From: JALZAI01 sp038207565
GTDB taxonomy: Bacteria; Actinomycetota; Actinomycetes; Mycobacteriales; Jatrophihabitantaceae
Length of the DNA stretch: 64,000 nt
Reading direction: 5' to 3'
Assembly (NCBI GenBank): GCA_038207565.1
Contig: JBBQZQ010000018.1
Coordinates: forward strand, 1-64,000
Part shown: positions 33,204 to 41,267 of the stretch, in pieces
Position numbering within the stretch: position 1 is the stretch's first letter
Layout of the letters: the number at the start of each line of letters is the position of its first letter
Translations under genes and position numbers: made by a program
Notes under the pieces: model-generated
The model's database searches: none
What the model was told of the DNA's origin: nothing
The model's input: the letters and a program-made list of their open reading frames with translations, nothing else

Positions 33204-34310
33204 ATGAGCACCGCGCACCGCTGGGTTGTCGTGGCCCTGGGTGGCGCCTTGCTGCTTCTCAGCCCCTACCTGGTCGGGCGTTTGCCGGTCGCGGATAGCC
33301 CCATCACGGCCTCGACGCTGCTCGCCCGCATCCAGGGGTCCGCCGACGTTGGCTACTCCGGTTACGCCGAGTCGACGGGGGGGCTCGCCCTGCCGGTGGC
33401 CGACTCGGACTTCGGATCGCTCGCGGATCTCCTCGGCAGCCGGATCGACCTCCGCGTGTGGTGGCGCGGGTCGTCGGACTGGCGGGTCGACTCGGTCGAT
33501 GCGGTGGGCGAGAAGGACGTCCGGCAGGACGACACCGGTATCTGGAGCTGGGACTACGAGCGCAACGCCGCCGTTCGCACCGACTTCAGGACACCCCCGC
33601 AGGCGCGACTTCCCCGCGCCGACGACCTGGTCCCGCCCTCGCTCGCCCGACGGTTCACGAGCCAGGCGCGCCCGGCCGAGGTGACCCGCCTGCCCGACCG
33701 GCGCATCGCCGGGCACAGTGCTGCGGGCCTCCGGTTACGGCCTGCGGATCCGATGTCGACCATCGCCCGCGTCGAGGTCTGGGCGTTGCCGTCCGGCATC
33801 GCCCTGCAGGTCGACGTGTACGGGCGGACCGGGCCGGCCGTCCTGAGCACCTCGATGCTGGACGTGAGTGCGCAGCGCCCGGCGGCCACGAGCACGGCCT
33901 TCACGCCGCCGGTCGGAGCCGACGTGTTGTCTGATCAAATACCTGACCTGGTCACCGCGCTCGACCAGTTCGTCCACGCCACTCCGCCCCGTAGCCTCGC
34001 CGGGCTGCCGCGCGCGCCTGGCACGCGGACCGGGTTCGGATCCGTCGGGGTGTACGGGCGCGGCGTCACGCAGCTGGTCGCGGTGCCGCTGCCATCGCGA
34101 TTGGCTGACGACCTGGCCTACCACCTGAACGGCACCGCGGCCGTGACCCAGCAGGGCGGGGCTGCGGCGCTGCAGGTCGGTCCGGTGTCGCTGCGGTTGA
34201 CCGCACGAGCGGTCAACGGATCGCGCTGGTTGCTCGCCGGAACGGTGCGGGCAAGCGCACTTCTCGCGGCGGAGTCCCACCTGCCGGTTCTCGACGAGGT
34301 CTTCCGGTGA
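33204..34310 (+). CDS. LolA-like lipoprotein-carrier-fold protein, ABC-exporter partner
   Basis: This 368-residue protein begins with a signal or membrane helix (RWVVVALGGALLLLSPYLV, residues ~6-24). Outside it lies a mostly beta domain (TASTLLARIQGSADVGYSGYAES, then LRVWWRGSSDWRVDSVDAVGEKDV and TGIWSWDYERNAAVRTDF). This resembles the LolA/sigma-regulator carrier fold, in which a concave sheet holds a lipid or signal. No lipobox cysteine is seen. It ends in GTGA overlap with the ABC ATPase gene, so the three genes form one unit, and the protein may sense or carry the exported substrate. I recognise only the fold. Confidence 0.6.
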   Translation: MSTAHRWVVVALGGALLLLSPYLVGRLPVADSPITASTLLARIQGSADVGYSGYAESTGGLALPVADSDFGSLADLLGSRIDLRVWWRGSSDWRVDSVDAVGEKDVRQDDTGIWSWDYERNAAVRTDFRTPPQARLPRADDLVPPSLARRFTSQARPAEVTRLPDRRIAGHSAAGLRLRPADPMSTIARVEVWALPSGIALQVDVYGRTGPAVLSTSMLDVSAQRPAATSTAFTPPVGADVLSDQIPDLVTALDQFVHATPPRSLAGLPRAPGTRTGFGSVGVYGRGVTQLVAVPLPSRLADDLAYHLNGTAAVTQQGGAAALQVGPVSLRLTARAVNGSRWLLAGTVRASALLAAESHLPVLDEVFR

Positions 34311-35221
34311 TCCGCACGCATGGGTTGACCAAGCGTTTCGGCAAGGTGCGCGCGGTCGACAGCATCGATCTCGACGTGCACGAGGGCGACATCTACGGGT
34401 TCCTCGGCGCGAACGGTTCGGGCAAGACCACCACGGTGCGGATGATCCTCGGCCTGGTGCTCGCGACGTCGGGCACGGTCGAGCTGATGGGGCGGCCGAT
34501 GCCTCGCTCCGCGAGACAGGTCTTGCCGGCGGTGGGCACCCTCATCGAGGGGCCGGCCGCATACGGACACCTGTCCGCGCGGGGCAATCTCGCGCTGCTC
34601 GACGCGAGCGGAACGCGTGCCCGCGGCGAGCGGTCGACGCGACGCCACCGGATCGACGAGGTGCTCGAGGAGGTCGGGCTGTCGGCCGTCGGCGGCAAGC
34701 CGGTGCGCGCATACTCCCTCGGCATGCGCCAACGGCTGGGCCTGGCCTCGGCGCTGCTGCAACGGCCGCGCCTGCTCATCCTGGACGAGCCGACGAATGG
34801 GCTGGATCCGCAGGGCATCCGCGAGATCCGCGAGCTGCTGGTGCGCCTCAACGAGCAGGGGACGACGGTGTTCCTGTCCAGCCACCTGCTCGGCGAAATC
34901 GAGCAGATGTGTACCCGGGTCGGCGCGCTCGATCAGGGCCGCCTCGTCGTGCAGGACTCCCTCGACCTGCTGCGCGGCCCGACCGGGCGCACCGTCATCG
35001 AGACGGCTGACCCCGACGCCGCGATCGCCCTGCTCGACGGCCGGGTCGAGGCGCGCGACGGGGCCCGGCTGGTCGTGCGCGGCGAATCCCCCGCCGCCCT
35101 GAACGCCCTGCTCGTCAGCCGCGGCGTCCCGGTCCGCGAGTTGACGGCAGAACGGCGCAGCCTCGAGGACGTCATCCTGGAACGGACGTCGCACGGCACA
35201 GACCGCGTGATGCCCCGGTGA
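34307..35221 (+). CDS. ABC transporter ATP-binding protein
   Basis: This 304-residue ATPase carries Walker A GANGSGKTTTV (~39-49), the signature YSLGMRQRLGLASALLQ (~141-157), Walker B LLILDEPTNGLDP (~161-173) and the H-loop SSHLL. A C-terminal domain of about 80 residues after ~210 fits the ABC-2 exporter type that powers antibiotic, lantibiotic or lipid export. Start and stop overlap the neighbours by four bases (GTGA), so all three proteins are probably made together. The substrate is unknown. Confidence 0.93.
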   Translation: MIRTHGLTKRFGKVRAVDSIDLDVHEGDIYGFLGANGSGKTTTVRMILGLVLATSGTVELMGRPMPRSARQVLPAVGTLIEGPAAYGHLSARGNLALLDASGTRARGERSTRRHRIDEVLEEVGLSAVGGKPVRAYSLGMRQRLGLASALLQRPRLLILDEPTNGLDPQGIREIRELLVRLNEQGTTVFLSSHLLGEIEQMCTRVGALDQGRLVVQDSLDLLRGPTGRTVIETADPDAAIALLDGRVEARDGARLVVRGESPAALNALLVSRGVPVRELTAERRSLEDVILERTSHGTDRVMPR

Positions 35222-36039
35222 TCATCGTCGAGCTGCGCAAGCTGGCACGGCGTCCTCGGACGTGGTTGACCTTGCTGCTGCTCGATCTGCTGCCGACGAT
35301 CGTCGCGGTACTGCTGGCGGTAACGCACGTCGGCCCGCGTCCGGGTGAGGGACCGGCTTTCCTGTCGGCAGTGCTGGCAAACGGCGAGCTGTTCGCCGTC
35401 GCGGCGCTGGCGATCGTGCTGCCGCTCTTCCTGCCGATCGCCGTCGCCGTGGTGGCCGGCGATTCGGTTGCGGGCGAGGCGCAGGCAGGGACGTTGCGCT
35501 ATCTGCTCGTGCGTCCCGTCGGACGCACCCGGCTGCTCGTGGCGAAGCTCGTTTCCGTACTCGCGTTCGTCCTGGTCGCAGTGGTGTTGGTTGCGGGCAC
35601 CGGCTTCTTCGTGGGCAAGCTGCTGCTGGGGGGAGGAGCGTTGCCACCCGGAACGTCCATCGCCAGCGTCTCGGGGTCCACGTTGACGCCGGGCCAGGTG
35701 GCGGTCCGTACCGTGATCGCAATCGGGTACGTGGCCGTGTCGATGCTCGCTGTCGCCGCCATGGCCCTGCTGCTGTCGACCTTCACGGACTCACCGCTGA
35801 CCGCGGCCCTCGGCGCCCTCACCTTCCTGGTCGGCTCGTCGATACTGCTCACGCTCGACGCGGCGCGATCGGTCACGCCCTACCTGCCCACGCGCTACTG
35901 GCTGGCCTTCGTCGACATCTTCCGAGACCCCATCCTGTGGCGCAATGTCGAGCGCGGGCTGCTGCTGCAGCTGGTGTACGTCGCGGTGCTGCTCGGTGCG
36001 GCATGGGCGAATTTCAGCACCCGTGACATCACGAGCTGA
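35218..36039 (+). CDS. ABC-2 type permease
   Basis: This 273-residue membrane protein has about six hydrophobic helices (for example LTLLLLDLLPTIVAVLLAVTHV, FAVAALAIVLPLFLPIAVAVVAG, LVSVLAFVLVAVVLVAG, VIAIGYVAVSMLAVAAMALLL and LLLQLVYVAVLLGAAWANF). AGEAQAGTLRYLLVRPVGR after helix 2 is the usual ABC-2 cytoplasmic loop. With the ATPase upstream it makes a half-size exporter. Its end overlaps the convergent hydrolase gene by 11 bases. Confidence 0.88.
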   Translation: MIIVELRKLARRPRTWLTLLLLDLLPTIVAVLLAVTHVGPRPGEGPAFLSAVLANGELFAVAALAIVLPLFLPIAVAVVAGDSVAGEAQAGTLRYLLVRPVGRTRLLVAKLVSVLAFVLVAVVLVAGTGFFVGKLLLGGGALPPGTSIASVSGSTLTPGQVAVRTVIAIGYVAVSMLAVAAMALLLSTFTDSPLTAALGALTFLVGSSILLTLDAARSVTPYLPTRYWLAFVDIFRDPILWRNVERGLLLQLVYVAVLLGAAWANFSTRDITS

Positions 36040-36880
36040 CCGGGCAGTCGCCATGTGCGAGAGGCACCGGCACGCCGGCGGCGAGTTCTTTCACGACCAT
36101 CGCCTGCACGGCGCCATCCCGGGGCAATCCGCCGTGATCGACCAGGCTGGCAGGACAGATGCTCTGTACCGCGATGTTCAGGGCGCCCTCGAGCCGCGCC
36201 GACGACGGCGGGACGACGACGCCGTCTCTCGTCGTCCAGATCGAGACGAAGGTGGGCCCGGACGGGGTCTCATCCCCACGGTTGAGCGCGGTGAGCAGCG
36301 CGCTGCCGGGTTCGAGCTGCTGGCACGCCGTGGGGCAGGCGCTGGGTAGCAGTGCCCGTGCTGCGGCGGCCACGTCGCTGCCGTGATTCGGGCCGCCGAG
36401 CGTCACGATCCGGCGGGCGACCCCGCCGCCGCCGAAGTCACGGACCCACAGACGCGCGACGACCCCGCCGGCCGAATAGCCGACGACGTCTATCGAAGCG
36501 GCGCCCTGCGACGCGCGCAACGCTGTCGCGGCGGAGGCGAGCGCCTTCGCCTGTGCCGTCAGGTCACCGCGCCCGTCACCGGGCAGCTGGAACAGCTCGA
36601 CCGTCTTGCCCCGCGCACGCAGCGCACGGGCGAGATCACTGAGCGCGGCTGTCGATCCGCCGTATCCGGGAACGAGCAGGACCGGCCCGGGGCGCTGCTG
36701 GGCGACGGGACCGTGCGACCCGCCCCCGCTCCCGTCCTCGCTGCCGCTGGCGCGCACCACCATCGCGGAGGCGATCGTCACGGCCACGGCCACGACGGCC
36801 AGGACCGCATAGACCAGGCGGCGGCGGGCCGGCGCGAGCGAGGAGAACACCCGGCCATGGTGCACGGGCAGCCTGTGCAT
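36029..36880 (-). CDS. membrane-anchored alpha/beta hydrolase (lipase/PGAP1-like)
   Basis: This 283-residue protein has an N-terminal membrane helix (RRRLVYAVLAVVAVAVTIASAMVV, residues ~19-42), a Gly/Ser linker and an alpha/beta-hydrolase domain. PVLLVPGYGGSTAALSDLARAL (~66-87) gives the oxyanion loop, and IDVVGYSAGGVVARLWV (~131-147) the nucleophile; HGGLPRD near the end may hold the histidine. Three cysteines (LPSACPTACQQLEPG and QSICPASLV) suggest a disulfide in a domain outside the cell. Esterase or triacylglycerol-lipase-type activity is inferred. It converges on the ABC permease. Confidence 0.8.
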   Translation of the reverse strand: MHRLPVHHGRVFSSLAPARRRLVYAVLAVVAVAVTIASAMVVRASGSEDGSGGGSHGPVAQQRPGPVLLVPGYGGSTAALSDLARALRARGKTVELFQLPGDGRGDLTAQAKALASAATALRASQGAASIDVVGYSAGGVVARLWVRDFGGGGVARRIVTLGGPNHGSDVAAAARALLPSACPTACQQLEPGSALLTALNRGDETPSGPTFVSIWTTRDGVVVPPSSARLEGALNIAVQSICPASLVDHGGLPRDGAVQAMVVKELAAGVPVPLAHGDCPVSS

Positions 36881-36901
36881 GCCCTGTCGGCGAGATGCCG
36901 G

Positions 36902-37078
36902 TCAGTCGTCGCCGCGGCCGCGAATGATGTTCAGGAACTTGCTGCCGTACGGGGTGCGCTGCCGGTGGTCGTACAGGTGGGCGCTGTCGTCCTCGATCTC
37001 GTCGGCGTGCTTGGCGAATTCGCGCAGCAGATAACCGAAGAACCCGATGAGCACGAGAAGGAAGAGCCACCAGAGCAT
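36902..37078 (-). CDS. small single-span membrane protein
   Basis: This 58-residue protein has one helix (LWWLFLLVLIGFFGYLLREFA, residues 2-22) followed by an acidic then basic tail (KHADEIEDDSAHLYDHRQRTPYGSKFLNIIRG). The ATG at 37078 has the strong ribosome binding site CAGGAGGA six bases before it, so I think it is real. It starts 211 bases before the divergent alcohol dehydrogenase and ends 21 bases before the hydrolase start, in the same direction. The function is unknown. Confidence 0.65.
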   Translation of the reverse strand: MLWWLFLLVLIGFFGYLLREFAKHADEIEDDSAHLYDHRQRTPYGSKFLNIIRGRGDD

Positions 37079-37289
37079 GCATTCCTCCTGAACGGGCGAC
37101 GAAAGCTCAGCGTGCGCTCCTCGACCGCCTGACGCAACCGAGCGGGGCCAGCCAGGCGCCGCACACCGCGTTCCGCGCAGCGTTTCACTTTGAGACACCG
37201 CCGGCGGTCGTCCGGCTCTACATTCGCGGCAAACCGTGCATCGGCCCGTCCGGTCCGTCACGCGCACGGTCTCACCTGGCGGAGGATCC

Positions 37290-38336
37290 ATGAAGGCACT
37301 CGTCTATCACGGCCCGGGACGCAAAGCATGGGAAGACGTTGCGGACGCCGAGGTTCAGGAACCGACCGACGTCGTGGTCAAGGTGGACACGACGACCATC
37401 TGCGGGACCGACCTGCACATCCTGCACGGCGACGTCGAAGCCGTCACCGACGGCAGGATTCTCGGTCACGAAGCGGTGGGGACGGTTGTCGCGACCGGAG
37501 ACGCCGTCAGCGGCTTCACCGTCGGCGACCGCGTTCTCGTCCCGGCGATCACCAAGTGCGGCCGGTGTGCCTACTGCCAGCGGGGTATGCCCTCGCACTG
37601 CCAGACGGTCGGGGGCATCGGCTGGATCTTCGGGCACCTGATCGACGGCACCCAGGCCGAACTGGTCCGCGTGCCGTTCGCGGACACGTCCTTGTACGCG
37701 CTGCCCGACTCCGTCACCAACGAGCAGGCGATCTTCCTGGCCGATTCACTGCCCACGGGCTACGAGGTCGGAGTGCTCGCCGGGCGGGTGCGCCCTGGCG
37801 ACACGGTCGCCGTCGTCGGCGCCGGCGCGGTCGGTCTGTCGTCGGTCCTCACCATGAGCCTGTGGGGCGCCGCCCGCACGATCGCCGTTGATTCGAACAA
37901 GTTCCGGCTGGAGCGGGCGATCGAATTCGGCGCGACCGACACGGTCGAGGCCGGCCCCAACACTGTGCGCGAGATCCTCGCCATGACCGACGGCCTCGGT
38001 GTCGATGTCGCCATCGAAGCGGTCGGCTACCCGGAAACGCTGCGCACCGCCGCCGCGCTCGTGCGCCCCGGCGGCACGATCGCGAACATCGGCGTGCACG
38101 GTGTCCCCGTCGAATTGCCGATGCACGAGATGTGGATCCGTAATGTCACGCTCACGATGGGGCTCGTCGACACCGTCTCGATCCCCACGTTGTTGAAGAT
38201 GGTCGCCACGGGTCGCATCCCCGCCGAGAAGATGGGCACCCACACCTTCGCCCTCGACGACATCACCGACGCCTACGAGGTGTTCGCCAACGCCTCGGAC
38301 CACCTCGCGCTGAAGGTCGTGATCAACGCCGCCTGA
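37290..38336 (+). CDS. zinc-dependent alcohol dehydrogenase (medium-chain)
   Basis: This 348-residue dehydrogenase has the catalytic zinc ligands in TICGTDLHILHG (C at ~38) and LGHEAVGTV, and the structural zinc in KCGRCAYCQRGMPSHC. The Rossmann motif is VAVVGAGAVGLSSVLT (~173-188). The ATG at 37290 follows GGAGG by four bases. It resembles the threonine- or isopropanol-type zinc dehydrogenases of actinobacteria; NAD or NADP use cannot be settled by eye. It converges on the GNAT gene of the box operon with a 10-base gap. Bases 37079-37289 hold no gene I can support. Confidence 0.9.
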   Translation: MKALVYHGPGRKAWEDVADAEVQEPTDVVVKVDTTTICGTDLHILHGDVEAVTDGRILGHEAVGTVVATGDAVSGFTVGDRVLVPAITKCGRCAYCQRGMPSHCQTVGGIGWIFGHLIDGTQAELVRVPFADTSLYALPDSVTNEQAIFLADSLPTGYEVGVLAGRVRPGDTVAVVGAGAVGLSSVLTMSLWGAARTIAVDSNKFRLERAIEFGATDTVEAGPNTVREILAMTDGLGVDVAIEAVGYPETLRTAAALVRPGGTIANIGVHGVPVELPMHEMWIRNVTLTMGLVDTVSIPTLLKMVATGRIPAEKMGTHTFALDDITDAYEVFANASDHLALKVVINAA

Positions 38337-38346
38337 GCGAGCTGCG

Positions 38347-38781
38347 TCAGGAGGACGGCGCGGCGGCCGCACGAACCTGCCGGCGCAACTCCCCGCGACC
38401 GGAGTCGCGGAATCCGTGCATGCTCAGCCAGTGCGTCATCCAGGTCGGATCGGGGTGGCCGGCCGGGACGACGTTGTAGATGTAGTTCAACCCGCGTCTG
38501 CGCGCTTCGTCCTCCAACCGGTCGAGCGCGAAGGCACCCACGCCGGCGCCACGGTGCGCCGGCGCCACCAGGAAGGAAATCTGCGCGTCACCCCACTCCG
38601 AATCCAACCACCCGTAACCGAGCAGCTCTTCGGAGTCGGTGACGCGCCACCACTCGTCGGCGATGGCCGCGCCGTCCTCGGGACGCTCCATGCCCACCGA
38701 GGCCAGTTCGGTCGCACCGAACAGCCGTTGCCGGTCGGCGTCCCAGTGCGGGTCGTCGTCCTTCTGCCAGCCCAGACTCAT
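38347..38781 (-). CDS. GNAT-family N-acetyltransferase
   Basis: This 144-residue protein shows a GNAT core: LLGYGWLDSEWGDAQISFLVAPAHRGAGVGAFALDRLEDEARRRGL (residues ~53-97, with the acetyl-CoA loop HRGAGVGAFAL) and a C-terminal LSMHGFRDSGRGELRR strand. Its start overlaps the stop of the amidohydrolase by four bases (ATGA), so it is the last gene of the aromatic operon. The job there is unknown; modification of a pathway protein or amine is only a guess. Confidence 0.75.
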   Translation of the reverse strand: MSLGWQKDDDPHWDADRQRLFGATELASVGMERPEDGAAIADEWWRVTDSEELLGYGWLDSEWGDAQISFLVAPAHRGAGVGAFALDRLEDEARRRGLNYIYNVVPAGHPDPTWMTHWLSMHGFRDSGRGELRRQVRAAAAPSS

Positions 38782-39641
38782 ACGCCCGTCTCCAGTTTCA
38801 GGTTGTAGACCCGCACCGCATTGCCGGCCAGGACCAGGTCGGTCGTCTCGTCGTCGGGGCAAAACGTTGCCACCGCGCGCGCGTTCGCAGCGATACCGGG
38901 GGTGCCCGGCCAGTCGGTCGCGAAGATCATGCGTCGGGTGAGCCGCGCCCAGTTGTGCCGCGCGTAGTAGGTCTGCAAGCGCGACGGCGGCAGCCCGGAG
39001 AGCTCGATCCACACATGGGCATTCGACAGCGCGAAGAACGCCGCGGCGTCATACCACCAGCCGCGCCCGCCGTGTGCGAGGACGACCTCGAGCGAGCGGA
39101 AGTCGCGCAGGACATCGTCGAGCAGGACGGGGTCACCGAACTGGTTCAGTGCCCCAGGGAAGGTGGACGTGCCGCAGTGCACGATTAGCGGGATGCCTGC
39201 GGCCTGGCACATCTCGTAGGCCGGGTAGAGCGCGCGGTCGTTCACGCCGAAACCGCCGTGGACGGGATGCACCTTCAACGCGATCGCGCCCAGGTCGAGT
39301 TGGCGCTGCAACTCCTCGTCGATCGGGTGGTGCAGGTGCGGGTTGACGTTCGCGGCGAACTTCACCCGCGAGGGGTTGTGTCGCGCGAGCGGGACCATGT
39401 CCTCGACGGTCTGCCAGCCGGTCACTCTCGGGCTGTATTCGGCGAGCACAACAGCCGCGTCGACGCCCTGCGTGGCCAGGTAGCTGTCGAACGCGTCCGG
39501 ACGAACCGTGCCCGAGGCGTCGTAGAGCGACGCCAGCTCTGGAGTGTCGAAATCCTGCACCCACACGCTCCACGGCAACTTGAGGCTGCCGCGGCGAGCG
39601 GGGTGCAGGTGGACGTCGACGAGCGGACGGCCGTCGAGCAT
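38778..39641 (-). CDS. amidohydrolase-family (AMDH2/ACMSD-like) metal hydrolase
   Basis: This 287-residue TIM-barrel enzyme has the amidohydrolase metal ligands: VDVHLHP (~8-14), a lysine strand ALKVHP (~146-151), IVHCG, LAHGG and the aspartate of FATDWPGTPG (~244). It belongs with the amidohydrolase-2 group that includes decarboxylases and lactone hydrolases of aromatic pathways. It begins inside the stop of the ligase gene (TGATG), so it is made with the ligase. Its substrate is likely an acyl or ring product of the box pathway, but this is inferred. Confidence 0.8.
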   Translation of the reverse strand: MLDGRPLVDVHLHPARRGSLKLPWSVWVQDFDTPELASLYDASGTVRPDAFDSYLATQGVDAAVVLAEYSPRVTGWQTVEDMVPLARHNPSRVKFAANVNPHLHHPIDEELQRQLDLGAIALKVHPVHGGFGVNDRALYPAYEMCQAAGIPLIVHCGTSTFPGALNQFGDPVLLDDVLRDFRSLEVVLAHGGRGWWYDAAAFFALSNAHVWIELSGLPPSRLQTYYARHNWARLTRRMIFATDWPGTPGIAANARAVATFCPDDETTDLVLAGNAVRVYNLKLETGV

Positions 39642-41182
39642 CAGGTGATCCCGGACACGGGGGCCGTTGCGACGAGCACGTCAGCGGCCATCTCGCGAAG
39701 CTCGACCCGGCGGATCTTGCCGGTCGCGGTGGTGGGATAGGCGTCGACGAAGATGATGCGCCGTGGTCGCTTGAACGACGGCAACCCGTCGCGACACCAG
39801 GCGACCAGCTCGTCCTCGGTGACGTTCGCGCCGCCCTGCAGGAGCACATAGGCGATCGGTTTCTCCAGCCCGTCGGCGTCGACCGCAGCGACGACGACCG
39901 CCTGGGCGACGGCGTCGTGCGCGAGCAGGCGGCCTTCCACCTCGGCAGGCGACACCCAGATCCCACTTGCCTTGAGCATGTCGCCGGTCCGGCCGAGGCA
40001 GGCGTAACAACCGTCCTCGTCCTGAACATAGGTGTCGCCCGTGCGCAGCCACTCGCCCTGGAACACCTGCCGCGACGCGTCGTAGCGCGACCAATACCCC
40101 GTCGCCGTAGAGCCGCCGCGCACGAGCAACGTGCCCGGTGTGCCCGGCGCGACGTCATGACCGGATTCGTCGACGATCCGCAGGTCGTATCCCGGCACCG
40201 CCACGCCGGTCGTGCCCGGCTTGACCGCGCCTTCCCGGTTGGACAGGAAGATGTGCAGCATCTCGGTCATGCCGATGCCATCGAGGATGTCGATGCCGAA
40301 CCGCCCGGTCCAGCGGCGGTAGAGCACCTCCGGCAACGCCTCGCCCGCGGATGCCGCGAGACGCGCCGCCGGTCCGAGCGCGTCGGCGGGCAGCTCGGCG
40401 CGCAGCATGTTGGCGAAGAACGTCGGGCCGCCGAAGAACAGCGTCGCGCCGTAGTCGGTGGCGCGCTGCGCGATGGTCTCGGGACGCGACGGGGCCGGCT
40501 CGAGGATCGACGTCGCGCCGACCGCCAGCGGGAAGAGTACGGAATTGCCGAGACCGTAGGCGAAAAAGGCCTTGGCGGCGGACAGGCAACGGTCGCCCGG
40601 ACGGATGCCGAGCACCTGCGTTGCGTAGGTCTCGCACACGACCCGGATCGCACCGTGGCGGTGCATCGCGCCCTTGGGCATCCCGGTCGTGCCGGACGTG
40701 TAGAGCCAGAATGCCGGGTCGTCCTCGGTCGTGTCGTACGCCGCGTCGTTGACGCGGCCAGGGTCCGCGTCGGCCGTCAGCTCGTCGGCCGTGTGGATGT
40801 CGACGGCGACGATGGCCGCGGCCTCCCCCGCGAGGTCGGCGAACTCAGGTGTGATCGCCAGAATGCGCGCCCGTGAGTCGTGCAGCAGCTCGGCCAGGCC
40901 GTCGGCACGGAGCATCGTGGACACCGGGACCGGCACCGCGCCCATCCGCATTGCTGCGAGATACACGACGACGAAGTCCGGCGAGTCGGCCATGAACATC
41001 AGTACGCGCTGCTCGGCCTGCACACCCAAAGCGCGCAAGCCCGCCGCCGACAGACGAACTCGATGGAGCAGTTCGGCGTAGCTCACCTCACCGGCCGTAC
41101 CGGTCAACGCAAGCCGATCACCTGCGCCGCCCGCCACGTGCCGATCGAGCAGGTACTCGCACGCGTTGAAACGCTCAGTCAT
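39641..41182 (-). CDS. benzoate-CoA ligase family enzyme
   Basis: This 513-residue AMP-forming ligase probably turns benzoate (or a related acid) into benzoyl-CoA, the substrate of BoxB. It has FNACEYLLDRHVAGGAGDR at the start, the P-loop LYTSGTTGMPKGAMHRHGA (~159-177), SAAKAFFAYGLGNSVLFPL as in benzoate-CoA ligases, GDTYVQDEDGCYACLGRTGDMLKASGIWVSP, and the C-terminal lysine in TATGKIRRVELRE. The ATG at 41182 is chosen; a GTG six bases upstream has a better-placed AGGAGG. It follows the long palindrome after boxB. Confidence 0.85.
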   Translation of the reverse strand: MTERFNACEYLLDRHVAGGAGDRLALTGTAGEVSYAELLHRVRLSAAGLRALGVQAEQRVLMFMADSPDFVVVYLAAMRMGAVPVPVSTMLRADGLAELLHDSRARILAITPEFADLAGEAAAIVAVDIHTADELTADADPGRVNDAAYDTTEDDPAFWLYTSGTTGMPKGAMHRHGAIRVVCETYATQVLGIRPGDRCLSAAKAFFAYGLGNSVLFPLAVGATSILEPAPSRPETIAQRATDYGATLFFGGPTFFANMLRAELPADALGPAARLAASAGEALPEVLYRRWTGRFGIDILDGIGMTEMLHIFLSNREGAVKPGTTGVAVPGYDLRIVDESGHDVAPGTPGTLLVRGGSTATGYWSRYDASRQVFQGEWLRTGDTYVQDEDGCYACLGRTGDMLKASGIWVSPAEVEGRLLAHDAVAQAVVVAAVDADGLEKPIAYVLLQGGANVTEDELVAWCRDGLPSFKRPRRIIFVDAYPTTATGKIRRVELREMAADVLVATAPVSGIT

Positions 41183-41203
41183 GCTCACCCCCACCTCCTC
41201 ACG

Positions 41204-41256
41204 GTGATCAACAGGTCGGAACCGTCGATGATCGACGGTTCGGCCCTGTTGATCAC
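41204..41256. repeat. 53-base near-perfect palindrome between boxB and the ligase gene
   Basis: The outer arms GTGATCAACAGG (41204-41215) and CCTGTTGATCAC (41245-41256) are exact complements. The inner arms GAACCGTCGA (41219-41228) and TCGACGGTTC (41232-41241) are also exact. Only three-base mismatched segments separate them, with a three-base loop TGA. Read on the minus strand it lies 11 bases after the boxB stop and 21 before the ligase start. It could be an attenuator, an mRNA-stabilising or processing hairpin, or an operator. Confidence 0.9.
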
Positions 41257-41267
41257 AGGACTCACGG

